From assembly GCA_024195585.1 (NCBI GenBank), contig SWBL01000004.1:1-64000 (forward strand): DNA of 64,000 nt. The letters run 5' to 3'. The translations under genes and the position numbers were made by a program. The DNA is from Aureobasidium sp. EXF-3400. Taxonomy: Eukaryota; Ascomycota; Dothideomycetes; Dothideales; Saccotheciaceae. Below, piece by piece: positions 22,108 through 35,100 of the stretch. Within the stretch, counting starts at the first letter, position 1. Every line of letters begins with the position of its first letter. The notes under the pieces were generated by a model, which did not search any database, was not told the origin of the DNA, and saw only the letters and a program-made list of their open reading frames with translations.

Positions 22108-22490
22108 GCGCCGTGATACTAAAGGGAGGAGCAGTCAGAACGGTTGATATCCTTTCGTCCTGGTCTGAGTTGGGAGTGAGAACGACAGGAGGAAAGAAAT
22201 CCAGATTGTACTAGTAACGAGCACGAACATTGCTCTGGAAGGCTGCGATTTTCTCATGGTTCAATTGAGCCTTGCAGTGGTTAAATGAAGATAACTTGAT
22301 TGTTCGAAGAATCAAAAGAAAACGTGAATCTCAGGTGATGACAGTCTTGGCGTGGTCAGCGCTTTGAGCCGAGAGCTTTTGACAACCGGCTTTGGTCAAC
22401 TGCAGCAACATCATCACCCTCAGTCGCGCTCCGCCCTGTATAGACGAATCTCCCCTCTCACGCCTGCTCCCCGGTAACACACTAGACACA
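22108..22490. promoter_or_regulatory. Promoter region of COX5
   Basis: 383 bp between the stop of the upstream hypothetical gene and the COX5 start. It should hold the COX5 promoter and leader. No distinct motif was identified. Confidence 0.45.
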
Positions 22491-23215
22491 ATGCGCACTT
22501 CCATGCTCCGCACCACCGGCACCGCCGCCGCCGCCCTGCGCTCGTCGGTCCGCGCAACCCAGACCCGCCGTGCCCACGCCATCTCCAACCCTACCCTCGC
22601 AAACATTGAGAAGAGATGGGAGGCCATGCCCCCTCAGGAGCAGGCCGACCTCTGGATGGCCCTCAGAGACCGCATGAAGGTTGACTGGACCGAGATGACC
22701 CTGCAAGAGAAGAAGGCCGGTACGTCAACTTTTTGTCGAGAAGCCTGTATACCTTCAATTGGCGAGCTCGGCCACGTCGGTCACGTCTGTCAAGCTCGCC
22801 AATTGCATCTTTTGACCTTGGTTCGTTCAATTGGGTTCTGAACACAGCTCTGACACGTCATTCTTCGCGCAGCATACTGGATCGCTTTCGGTCCCCACGG
22901 CCCTCGCGCTCAAACTCCTCCCGGTGAGGGCAAGCAGGTCTTCTGGTACACCATGGGCGGTCTTGCCGTCACCGCAGTTCTCTTCTTCGGTATCCGCGCC
23001 GGTGCCAGAGGCACACCCCACACCATGAACAAGGAGTACCAGGAGGCCTCCGACGCATACCTCAAGGTTCGTGCTTCTGTCAACACTAACAAAGCTGTAC
23101 AGCGACCTGACAAGTGCAACTACAGGAGAACAACGTCGAGCCCATTACCGGTATCTCTGCCGAGGACTACAAGGGTGGCTTCATGGTTCAGTCTCCCCCC
23201 AAGGCCAAGGAGTAA
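22491..23215 (+). CDS. COX5: Cytochrome c oxidase subunit 5 (COX IV family), mitochondrial
   Basis: Exons 22491-22719, 22873-23066 and 23126-23215 encode 170 residues. The N-terminus is a mitochondrial targeting peptide rich in Arg, Ala and Ser, with no acidic residues in the first 30 (MRTSMLRTTGTAAAALRSSV). The mature part has the family motif EKRWEAMPPQEQADLWMALR and KKDW-like KVDWTEMTLQEKKAAYWIAF. One membrane helix follows (FWYTMGGLAVTAVLFFGIRA), then the intermembrane-space tail. The subunit sits in the inner membrane and is part of complex IV. The first intron is long for this window (153 bp). All three exon phases agree. Confidence 0.95.
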
Positions 23216-24867
23216 ATGCCTTTTTAATCGAAAGGTGTTTTCCCGTATTGATGAGGGAGCCAATCAGGCGTGTCGCCAACGCTGTCGTAGTCTTACCACT
23301 GACTGGACGAAGAGAAGGTTACACGTTCAATGTTTTTGGAGCCCGCTTTCTAGAAGCAACGACGAAGAAAAGATCCCTTGTACCTCTTTTTCTTATATTA
23401 TTCCAGCGTACTTGTACAAAGATTACATTTTCATTTGTTTCACTCTCTTCTCACGCCTCTCGCAGTTTTGCTGTGGTTTATATGCTTCATGACACGATCC
23501 CCCGATCGGCTGAACATACAAGACAGAATCTCCTGTAGTGTAATGGATACCCTAACGACCAGATAATGGTTCTCTGGGTAACCTGTAGCTCAAACAAACC
23601 AGGCCAAGTACTGCTTGATATACAAAGAAAAGTGACATGCTATGCGGAAATCACGATACCGGTCATTCCGAGCCGATAGAGTTCCTAGCAATCTTAAACG
23701 CACATGGTCGGAAAGAGTCAGCCCAGCATTGTGGAAGTACAGCCCAGCTGAATGCCGGTAAACAGTCGCCCAAAGCTCAAGGCTTTCAGCTATCCCTTGA
23801 TCCGTGCAAAAGTAGATACTGATATGCTGTTCTACGTATGTCAACTGCAAAGCCGATTGGATTGAGAGAAAACGGGGGTGCAGACTTGACTGTTCTTTCT
23901 ACGGCGGCCCGATCGAAAGTAACCAAAGATGAAAGCAGTTATAGGATTTCTACGTATCTAATTGCCAAGATTCAGGTGCTGCATGTTGGTGCAGAGAGAA
24001 GTGGAATTGGTGGTTAATGCAGCCTTCACGTGGGAAAGAGGCTGGAAGCACGAGCTCGCATGATGTGCATGCGGAAAATCCTGATTGGAGGGTTGTTTAG
24101 ATGTCAATGAGAGAGTGGCTATACCATACTTACACATGCTGGAATGTGCTTGCAGATACATGTCAGAGAGGTTGGTGTAACTTAGCTCCATGCCAGATAT
24201 CACAACATGGATAGTGGTTATGATCATGATCTACTGTATCAAGAAGATAGATGAAAGCCAAGAGCAGAGGGAGATTGCTGTCTGCACCTGTCTGTGCGTT
24301 GGTAGGGACCCTGTTTGTCCTAGGCTTCCAGCCTCTCGGAAAGCGTACCGCGAACTGGGTGGACTCGAAATGTGTTGCAGGTAGGTGTTTTTGAAATAGA
24401 TGGACTGACAAGACAAGGTGGGTGTAAAGAGTATGAACATGTGATGGTCGCAATGTGTTAGTGGATGACGAATCTGGGACGACAACCGGTCACGTCTCCG
24501 TCGTAGGAGCCCAGTCATTTGAAGGTCTCGGTCAAGAGTAGTACGAGCGCAGAGGGTTTATCAAATTTGGTTGTCTGCGGCCTTGCAGCACCAGCACTTT
24601 TGACTGTTTCGAAGTCTCCAACGTTTCAACCGTCATACATACAGTGCTACAGAGCCTCTTGGTGCGGGCTCGACTTTCACTTCTGCCTCTTTGGCCTTAG
24701 CTACGTCTGCGATTGCGACTGCGACTGCGACTGCGGAGTGGGCGCTGAGGAGATAGCACAAGTATTCATATCAGTGCATCCTTTTCTTCCTTGGTTCCTT
24801 CCCCTTTTGCTTGCGCCCTTGCCGTTGCTCCTGCTCCCATGCATAGAGAGCCCAGCCGTCCCAAAAC
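23216..24867. other. Gene-poor intergenic region
   Basis: About 1.65 kb between COX5 and the LRR gene. Several open frames up to 180 codons exist, but none has motifs, domain likeness or supporting splice sites. A hexanucleotide repeat (TGCGAC)3 lies at 24714-24735, and a pyrimidine-rich leader (24775-24850) precedes the LRR gene start. Confidence 0.45.
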
Positions 24868-27305
24868 ATGGACACTGAGGATGGCCACCAATTCATAAAG
24901 GTAAGTCCCTGCCCACGTCTGAGAGATCGCGGGTCGCCGGCTCACGTATACATCCTCAGCAACTCGCCTACTTTGTGCGCACGCATGAAAAGGCTCTGGC
25001 CAACGCGCTGCAATTGCAGAGGCGCGGATCCCAAAATGTCACCTCTCCTGTCTCGACCGCCGCCATAAGCCCACCCTCTACCGCTCCTTCTGCATCGTCG
25101 TCCTCCGCTTCGGCCAGCACCTTCGCTGCCGCCCTCTCGCTCCCTTATCTCAGCTTCACCTCTCAGACAGTCAAGCCCGTCAAGTTGACCCTGACTCCGC
25201 ACCATCTCTTCTACCTACTGTCCCGCTTCGAAGAACTGGGAATCAATGTTGGGCCCATGACCATCCGTCTTGAAAACATCCATAACGACGTCGCTCCTGG
25301 AAACTATGTCTCATTCCTCTCGGCTCCAAAGTCACGCGGCCGCGCCTCAGATGCCGACTCGGTCCGGTCTTCTTCAAGTGTACGGAGTGTCATGTCGACC
25401 ATGTCGAGCATGTGGTCACACTTCAACCTCAGCGGACAGTCGAACAAGGAGGAAAAACAAAAGGCAGCTGAGCTGGAAGATCTCAAATACTTGTATTCGG
25501 CATTCACCAAAATACCCTGTCTGCGGCTCTCACCGGACCATCGCTCCAAATTGATCGCTGGCTATGAAGAGTTCCCTTTTGACACTGCAGTTCCGTTGTT
25601 TGCTTTCAAGAATGTGAGCGCTCTGGAGATCTGTGACCTGGACTTTCGTCAACTCTTTGGTTGGGATCGTATGGCTGAGCAACTACGCAGTCTCACCGTC
25701 AAGCGCGCCAGCATCGAGGATCTGGCTGATTTGACTATCAACATTATCTTGGATGATATGGACAAGCGTCGTCGCAGGTCATCAAAAGCACCTATACCCT
25801 CGTCACCAGCTGTGATGTGGCCGTCGGCGAGCAACAGCGTCAGGAATGCTGCTGAGCTAGCATCTGCCTCAGTGCCCAATTCACCAATGGCCGAAGGGAG
25901 ACGATCATCCATCGGCAGTCCTCAACCCTCGGCTGTGAACATGACACGGACTGCATCCTCCGATGGCAAAAAGACCCCTCGTCTAAGGCAGAGAAGTATC
26001 TCGCCGTCGAGACCTGCCAGCTCACGACACAATTCCTCCTATGGCCATGGACACCAACCACGAAGCAGCACACCCAAATTCAGACGCGAATCGGGTAGCT
26101 CAGGCTCAAGTGTTCATTCCAGCACGCCACGGAACAGTACATCTAACCTCCTAGCATTGGGCATTGTCCCTGCGTCTAAGTGGCGCTTCCTGCGTCACCT
26201 CAGTCTTGCTGACAACGGTCTGACGTTCATCACAACCCATAGTCTTGCTCCGCTAGCCCAGACATTGCATTCACTTGATGTCTCATCGAACCTCTTCACC
26301 GAGATTCCCGAAAGTCTCGCCTCATTGACCAATTTGAGAGCCCTCAATCTTTCCAACTGCATGATTGACAGCTTGCACTCTCTTCTCCGTAATCCGCTTC
26401 CCGCCATAACTACCCTAAATCTCAGATCTAATCGTCTCACCTCGCTTGCCGGAATCGAACGCCTGTTTTCCCTCGAACGTGTGGACCTGCGCGACAACAA
26501 GTTGACAGATCCTACGGAGCTTGCAAGACTTACAAGGATGCCTGAGATGCAAGACATCTATGTTGCGAAGAATCCCTTTGTTCGCACACATTCGAACTAC
26601 AGAATCACAATTTTCAATCTTTTCCGGGCAACGCCAGGTTATACTGAGGATGTCAAGATCGACTCCACCAGTCCGTCGTACAGCGAGAGGAGGCAGTTGG
26701 TTGATCGCGCGCCTGAACCACCACCAGCGCCCATGCCACCTCCAGTACCTGAAGACGAGCGGTCAGACGATGCGTTGAACATGCCCGATATTAGTGAACG
26801 ATCTCGACATGCAGTGGCAGACTACACTCAAGGATCAACAAGATCAATTGGCGATTACTCAAATGCATCACAAAGAAGAAAAAAGGGAACTCGAAGGAGG
26901 ATTGTCGAACTATCACACGAGATGGGCTCTGAGCAATCTGCTCAGAACGATGCACCACCTTCACCACGTGCAGTACTCAAAACGCCAGTATCGCCAGAAG
27001 AACAACGGTTTGTACGAGCGACGTCGTCTCCACCTCGATTGCCGCCATTGGATACTGGAGCATCGAGCATGTCGATAGAAGGATTCACAACATCGATCGA
27101 AGAAGATGAAGATATTGGCGTCAACAGCGATGCCTATCGACAGAAGATCGAGACGTTGAAGAGCGACCTCGGCAATGGCTGGTTGACAGCGTTGAGCGAA
27201 GACATGAGCAAAGGTTCGGACAGAGAATACAATGCTAGGCCGTCGATGGGAGGCCAACGAGCAGACAGTCGAGAGGTGACGGTAGGAGGTAGGAGGTTGG
27301 GATGA
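24868..27305 (+). CDS. Leucine-rich repeat protein (STK11IP-like architecture)
   Basis: Exons 24868-24900 and 24960-27305 encode 792 residues. The first exon has only 11 codons; its donor is gtaagt and the acceptor CCTCAG. The N-terminal 230 residues form a folded domain (VKPVKLTLTPHHLFYLLSRF, and PFDTAVPLFAFKNVSALEIC). This resembles the N-terminal part of animal STK11IP/LIP1-type LRR proteins. A Ser-rich linker is followed by LRRs at about 405-570. Typical repeats are LAPLAQTLHSLDVSSNLFTE and NPLPAITTLNLRSNRLTSL. An LRR cap region ends near FNLFRATPGY. The C-terminus is charged and disordered. The function in fungi is unknown to me; the LRR fold is certain and the STK11IP link tentative. 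Confidence 0.82.
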
Positions 27306-28480
27306 AGGAATGTCACAATGACTGAAGAAACGTGACATGTTTTTGAAGGCGTTTTGTTGTTGTATAGCGAATGATGGATTTCTGGACGTGGCCCAGCTGG
27401 ATGACATGATGGGCACGGACACAGGCATAGCGATGGCGTAAAGGAACAGGTAGATACCTCATGGAAGAATGACCATTTTATTGTTATGATGTTTTGACAG
27501 AGACGGCTCATGGCCACGTGATGGGTTTGCGACAGCAAGTGCGGATCCTCGACATTGAGACGAACAGTAAATGCAAGATAGTGTGAGGAAACAGTCGGAC
27601 AGGTTACATCAGACTATAGAAGAATCGATAGCTGTGACCAAGACAAAAGACGCGCAACGTAAAGTGGGCACTGGGCGGAGATGGACCCAAATTGTTTTTT
27701 TGGCAGTTGCAAGACTGGAGCAGAGCACGGCCTCACGCTGGCGGGTGGGCTTGGGCTTGGGCTTGGGTTCAACTTCTCCCTGCCGCAGAACGCTGGGACT
27801 TCTCTTGCTGTCTACGCATCAAACACACAACCACTCAAGTGCTGTCACTGTCACGACCTACAACAACCACACAAAGGTACGTCTACTGTTCTTTTCGCCT
27901 GGTAGCGCCTTGTTCTGCAACCCGCGCCGTCCGCCCGCCGTGGCCATGTCGCAGTCTGCCTGTGCGAGCGCTCCTTCCTGCCCCGTCTCATCCTCGTCCT
28001 CGTCCTCGTCCTCACAGCATCCAACAACTCGCTGACCACCGTGCCTACAAACAGCTGCACTGAATACGCTGCCCTTTAGCAAATTCTCTTGCAACTTCTG
28101 ACGCCCGATTATTTCTGTCGCGCTCCTGCTCAAGCCATAGCGCTCTAAACCGGCGTGTTTCCACAGCATACTTGGTCCATTACCAAACATCATCCAGCGC
28201 CTCTCTCGACCCCTCTCCGACATCGTCTCTTTGTCGCCCTTAACTCACGTGTTTCGTCATACGACACGACCAAATAATACCTCGTCTCCGCACCGGTCAA
28301 CATCCACGCTCCATTCACCACCTTCGTTGCACCCGAGGTCACCTCCAACTACATCTGTGCCACACGTGTAGCCTCATCTACTAGCAAAGCATCGGAACAT
28401 CAATTGAGCGCGAACAAGGGCCCCGGCGCTCGGCGAGAGACTTTTAGTTTTCCCCTCCTTCTTTCTGTAGAGCTTTCGTA
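27306..28480. other. Intergenic region and long PP1 leader
   Basis: About 1.2 kb between the LRR gene and the PP1 gene, both plus. There are short repeats: TGGGCT-type units near 27746-27768 and (TCCTCG)-type units near 27990-28013. A long pyrimidine-rich leader precedes the PP1 start. No gene seen. Confidence 0.45.
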
Positions 28481-29575
<1,095 letters not shown>

Positions 29576-30586
29576 TGGAACATTAACGAGAGAAGGCCAT
29601 TCTGTCCACTAGCAACACATTACATACAGCGCGGTTATCTTTGCATTCACTCTCCTCTACGCTTCACCGGATCCTCGCCTTTTTATGTCGTGTCATGGTG
29701 ATGGTTGCTCTTCGTGCAGTTCTAAGGCCAGCCGTGATGAATGGACAATTCGAGAAGAGACGGAGGGGCCAAAAAGGAGAGAGAAAGATGAAGGAGTCTT
29801 GAAAAAGGAAATCGATGATACCAGGGTCCCCGGCCTCGAAACCGAGAGGCTTACTTCTTGCTGTCTACCGCTGTAAACTAGCTTCTCTAATAAGGACCAC
29901 GACGGTTCTAGAGCCGAGTGGGTTTTCAGGAGCAAACAGGACGGTTTGTTACGATACTGGTGTGGAGAGAAAGGGACCCTTTTTTTTGGAATGACCCCCA
30001 GTTCATTTTCTTTCTTGTTGCTGTTGCTACTCATCATACGCGCTCTCCCGTCGTTTTTTGTTATCTTGAATGTCATGGGTTTTTTCTTCTTTTCCTACTT
30101 GTGATTGCCTTGCTGACCAGCGATCCCATTCTTAGGTCTCTCTGGAAGAGATGATGGCCGGATCGTGCATGTGGTGTGTTGACGGCATCAAAACTGCACT
30201 ATGTAAAGACCCTGATGAAGAGATACATGATCAAAGTAAGTTTGAGGTTCAGCGTTGTAGGACAGCAGGTAAAACATGCGAGCATCCTGGACACAAGATC
30301 ATTTTTCCTGTTCTTTCGTTTTCGGTGGAAGACGTCGGGGTTTGCACTTTGACCTCCAAACAGCCTCATTGAGGAGGGATGTTATCTTTGGATAAATGTG
30401 CATTGGTGTTTTTGATTATTGGTATCATGCAGAAGATTCGCTTTTTCTTGATCTACTCCCAGCCATGGATGGAAACTCTTACAACGCCAGGTACGCCGAT
30501 CCTTTTTCTCCACCCTGAACAAAAAGATGCTTAGCAAAAAAAAAAAAAGAAGAAAAAAAAAAAAGGAACGAAGAACAGAGAAACAT
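29576..30586. other. Convergent 3' region between PP1 and SOF1
   Basis: About 1 kb between two convergent genes. It has T-rich and A-rich stretches, including a nearly pure A tract with single G interruptions at about 30536-30564. I found no convincing gene. The A tract is close to the SOF1 stop and could be a processing or termination signal, or simple slippage. Confidence 0.5.
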
Positions 30587-32017
30587 CTATTGCTCGGTCT
30601 GCAAGACCATCTTTTCTCTCTCGCTCCTTCTCTTTGTTTCTCCCTTTCTGCTGTGCTTTCTCTCGTTTTCCTCTCTGCGTTTGATGGCTTTGAGCTCTTC
30701 GCCCTTGATCTCGGAAGCCTTTTTGACTTGCTTGGGCAAGTGTCTGTGGCGGTGGATCCTTTTGATCTCGGGCATGTGCTTGTATCTCTCGACCAATGCT
30801 CTGTCGTATTCGAGCTGTTGGCGCTGTCTAGCACTCTTGACTCCTTGACGTTCAGACGCGCGGGCTCGCCACAGACGAATGTTGCCGTCGTCACTGCCGG
30901 ATAGAATGTAGTTGTTGTCTGGTGTCCAAGCGGCGGAGAAGACGCGCTGCATGCGTTTCGTGTGGTAGACGTCTCTGCTGTGGCCTTCGTTGCGTTTCCA
31001 GAGTCGCACGCTGCGGTCGTAGGATGCAGAGACTAGTTCTTCACCAGTGGGCGAAAACTCGACGTCCATGACTGCGGCTACATGGTCTTTGAGGACGTTG
31101 AGGGCGCGCTTCAGGTTGCGCATATCGAAGATGTAGACGTTATGGTCTTCGTTGGCGACTGCCAGGTTGAATGCTTCCATGGGGTTCCAGGAGATGGCGT
31201 TGGAGGCGAGTGTAAGTACGGATTTGTGCAGAGGGGATGAGGTGCGCATGTCGTAGAAGATGAGGGAGCGGTCGGTGGCTGTAGAGGCGAGGATGGAGGT
31301 TTCGGTCTGGTTGAACTTGAGGGCGGTGATGGTGTCGATGCTGTTGGGCCATTGCAGCGTCTGCAGAGGTGCAGAGTTCGGTCGGTTCAAATCGTAGATG
31401 CTGATTACGGATGAGGAAGCTGCAACAGCTGGTTCGGTGCGATGTTTGGTGATGGAGGTGAAAGCGGCAGGACCCAGGTATGTTGAGAGCGGTGCAGCAT
31501 TGTTGGCTTGGTTGTAAGGGTCGTACATCTTGATGCTTCTGTCGCTGCCGCAAGACAGCAGCTTCTTGTCGTGTGTCCAGCACATGCCCTTGACAATGTT
31601 CTCGTGTGCTTGTGCCTGCCAGATCTCTTCTCTTGTCGTCAAGTCCCACACCTTGACGACACCATCGCCACTGCCCGATGCAAATCTCTCGAGTGAGTTG
31701 GGGTCCTTGGCCATGGTGTATACTCCGTCGACGTGACCACGACCCAGCTGGGCCAGGAAGGGTTGGGCGAACATGCGATCCATCTTGGTCGCATTCAGGG
31801 CTCTGGTATACTCGCGTGCTCGTTCAAAAGGGTGTAGTGCTGGGTCCAGGTTGCGAGTCTGGCGCTGCACCGAAGTGCCTGGCGTCTGCTGCTGCGACGC
31901 AGTGCGAGTGAGGGCCTTGATTTTCTACGAGTCGCATGTCAGTCTGGATTTCCATGATGAGTGAGGCTTTGCGCACGTCTCTACAGAGTCGGGAAAGCAG
32001 AAGAATCTACATACCAT
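30587..32017 (-). CDS. SOF1: Sof1/DCAF13, WD-repeat protein of the small-subunit processome
   Basis: Exons 32017-32015 (only the ATG) and 31924-30587 encode 446 residues. The start MKIKALTRTAS, created by splicing the isolated ATG onto AAA, matches the Sof1 N-terminus; the 90 bp intron is gtatgt..CGTAG. Seven WD blades follow, for example GSGDGVVKVWDLTTREEIWQ, SASYDRSVRLWKRNEGHSRD and SGSDDGNIRLWRARASERQG. The basic Sof1-type C-terminal domain begins near LVERYKHMPEIKRIHRHRHL. The protein belongs to the U3 snoRNP/90S pre-ribosome in the nucleolus and is needed for 18S rRNA processing. There is no in-frame ATG elsewhere at the N-terminus that would avoid the intron. Confidence 0.95.
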
Positions 32018-32190
32018 GATGACGGCTGCACTGTCGAGTTCATCGGTCGCCGAATCTTCAATGTCCAAAAAAGTTATCGCCGCTGCAGTCTACTCCGCAT
32101 TCTTGGCACCTTCACATGTTTGACAGGGTCGCTGTTTGACATTGGAGAATTTCGTGTTTATCATTAATGGTGCTTTTATGTACTGCTGCC

Positions 32191-35100
32191 TTAGTAGCCG
32201 CCAAGGTCGCTGTCGCTAGACTCCTCTGAGCTTTCGCGGATGAACCGTTCCCACTCATCTTGAGAGTCACAGAGGTCGATGGGACTGCCCTCTGGACCTT
32301 CTTCAACCTTGCTGCTTATTTTCCCTGCTCTGGAGAGCTCGACTACCTCGTAGCCCAATGCTCCTACGTTCCATGCCGTGCCACAATGTCCACACTCGAT
32401 TGTATCAGCTTCTAGACTGATCGTTGCCGGTCTCCCACAGCGAAAGCAATCGGTATTAGCTCGCTCTCTTTTCCAATCCCAGATTCGATCCGGAATGCGC
32501 TGTGATAGCCATTTTTGTGGTGGATAATAGTCGTCTGGTAGCGGCGTGAGGCCACAGTCAAGGCCACATGGAGCTGCCTGGACACCCGATTTGCGAGTTT
32601 GCTTGTTGCGTCGTCGAAAGGATCTGAGTACTTTGTCTTGAAATTTTTGAGCTTTCTCTCTGGATTCGACTGCGTCGTTATCTTTGCGATGAGGACCCGT
32701 GTAGTTGGAACCTTGGACTACTTGCCGGAATGGCATCGTCCCCGCTGGCTTGATTTCCAGTGCTTGAGTGTCTAGCATCTGTTGACAATCCCAAAGTATT
32801 GGTGCAGGCTCTTCTGCTAAGCGCGCCTCCTCGACGCCGAACTTTGCTGTGATCCTTCTGTCAAACTTTGCTCCATCGTTGCCAACAGAGAGCAGGTTCA
32901 ACCTGGCCGCGTCCTCTCCTACCAACAAATGGGAAAAGTCTGGGCTGAACGCGCCAGACATGACAGCCGAGTTAAGATGCACCACGTTACGCACACGCTT
33001 GTCCGAGTTACTGCGGTATGGGTCCCAGCAAGCCACTACTCCATCAGATGAGCCAGTGTATAGCCGGTCTCGTTCAGAGCCCCAGGACAGGAAACGAATG
33101 CCTGTGTCGACTTCCCACCTCTTCTTTTCGTGGGGCATGACTGCTAACGACTTTCCATGCTCGAGTGTGTTGAGAGGCGATTGGCCGTGCTTTACGAAAC
33201 GAACGTCCCATATGTAGACTCGGCCTTCAGTACTGCCTACTGCAATAAGGTTGTTGTCATGTGGGGAGTATACAACGTCATTGATGTCCCACGCTGGGCA
33301 GTCGAGCTCCATGGTGTGATGAGCGCGAGTCTGCTGCGGCGAGTAAAGGCGAACAACAGAATGTATACCATGGCCCACGTGGCTGACAGGTCTGCTTGCT
33401 ACTGCAAATATGGATGAGTTACCACCTGGATTTGGGTTCCAGGCAAGATCGAAAACGTTTCTGTTGGGTGCATCCGTTTCAATCCGCTGCTTGGTGTTGA
33501 TGTCCCATAACGAGACCTCTCCCTCTTTGTCCCTTCCGTCATCTTCGATATAGAAAACTTCAGCTTCCTTCGAGAAGCCTGCAAGCAGGTAGTGCTGGTG
33601 GTAATGCGCTGAACCCCATTTAAGTGCAGATGGAGTCTTCTTAGCTTGTTGTGTTCCGGAGAAGCAAACAGATTCAACCAATGCGTCGTTGTCATATCTA
33701 AGGACATTGATAGAACGAGAACCAGAAGAAGCACAGCCAGTAGCAACCAATCCACTGTTGCTTACCGAGAGGAAGTCTACAGATGCTGGATGCCCAACCC
33801 TATGAACAAGCGTGGTTTTCGATGGAGATCCATCGACCCTGTACTTGTGTAGATGTTGGTCGATGCCAGCAGAGTACATGTATCTGCTGTCTGGACTGAA
33901 AGCCACCATCTGTACGGTAGAGAAAAGTTCTTTTCGGCGTCCATCCGGCAACGAATGTTGTATTGTATGGTGCGGCAGCTCTTTGACCTTTTGGGTCGCA
34001 ACACTTCCTACAACAAGATTACGAGGCTTGTTGTAATCGATGGATTCAATGTCCGTGACAGCTACAGCACCTGCGGCGAAGAAACTGCCATCCGGCGACC
34101 ATGCGATGGTTGAAACATCACCGGAGGCGTTGTCCATGTATGCTTGGGCCCCCATGCTGCTGTATACGAGATCTCGGACGCCTGCTTGGAATTTTCTCGG
34201 CCATTCTCGACCGCCAGCAGAGCCAAGTTCTCGATGTCGAACGAGAGAGCTCAGAGGTCTCAGAGGTCGTACGCTTCGTCTGCGGCGAGCTGATTCATCT
34301 ACAGGTTCCGCAGCATCCTTCTGGCTCGCTACAGAGTCATCGACTGGACTTGCTTGAGCATGAGTCGTTCGCCGGAGTTCCCTAGTTGGACGGACCATAT
34401 CTTTCCTCGCTGGCTGTGCAAGAGGATTCACAGCAACTGGTGTATTAGCATGCTGTAAGACCTTGGAATACCTCGTTTGCATGGAATGCCACTTTCTACC
34501 AGGGAAGAAGGGTTCGAATTTCTTCCAAGGAATCCCAGCGACTTCTTTTAGATGTACAATCAAGGCGTCTTCCTCTGAAGTAAATGGCTGGCCGTAGTTG
34601 TTACTAAACGGCGGAATTTTCGATATGTCTGTTGGAAAGGTAAACGCTGGCTGAGTGTTGACCTCTACCGATTCCACAAAGTCATCTTGAAATGGATCCT
34701 CTGATTGAATCGCAGATGAATGGGTGCGTCGAAGGCGTTTTACTGGTTCCTCATCATCGTCGTCATCTGGAACCTCCGTGGCTTTTCTCTTTTCGGGACG
34801 TGGTGAGTTGTGGCTCAGAGGAGCATTGCCGATGGATTTTGAACGGTTGACAGTAGTCACTGAATCATCTTCACTCGAGGAGTCAACCTCGATAACACGA
34901 GCCACAGGCTTGTATGCAGGTGGATGTTTTTCTGCAGATGATGGCACATGTTTGGTCGGAGCCATCTGTGAACTTGCATGCAAAGCCATTGGCTCCTTGC
35001 GCGGTTGTGATTGTAAAGTCATGTGCGCAGGGGAGTTTGCTGCTGCGACAGATGAAGATGCTTGTGTCTCAACAACGGCAGGATGTTCAGAGGAAGGTAC

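Noticed and set aside
24714..24735. Hexanucleotide repeat as a possible CRISPR-like or telomeric array
   Set aside because: Only three units without spacers, and the unit is not a telomere repeat.
30536..30564. A-rich tract as a possible poly-A tail of a retroposed copy
   Set aside because: No target-site duplication or adjacent retro-copy was seen; simple slippage near the SOF1 3' end is enough.
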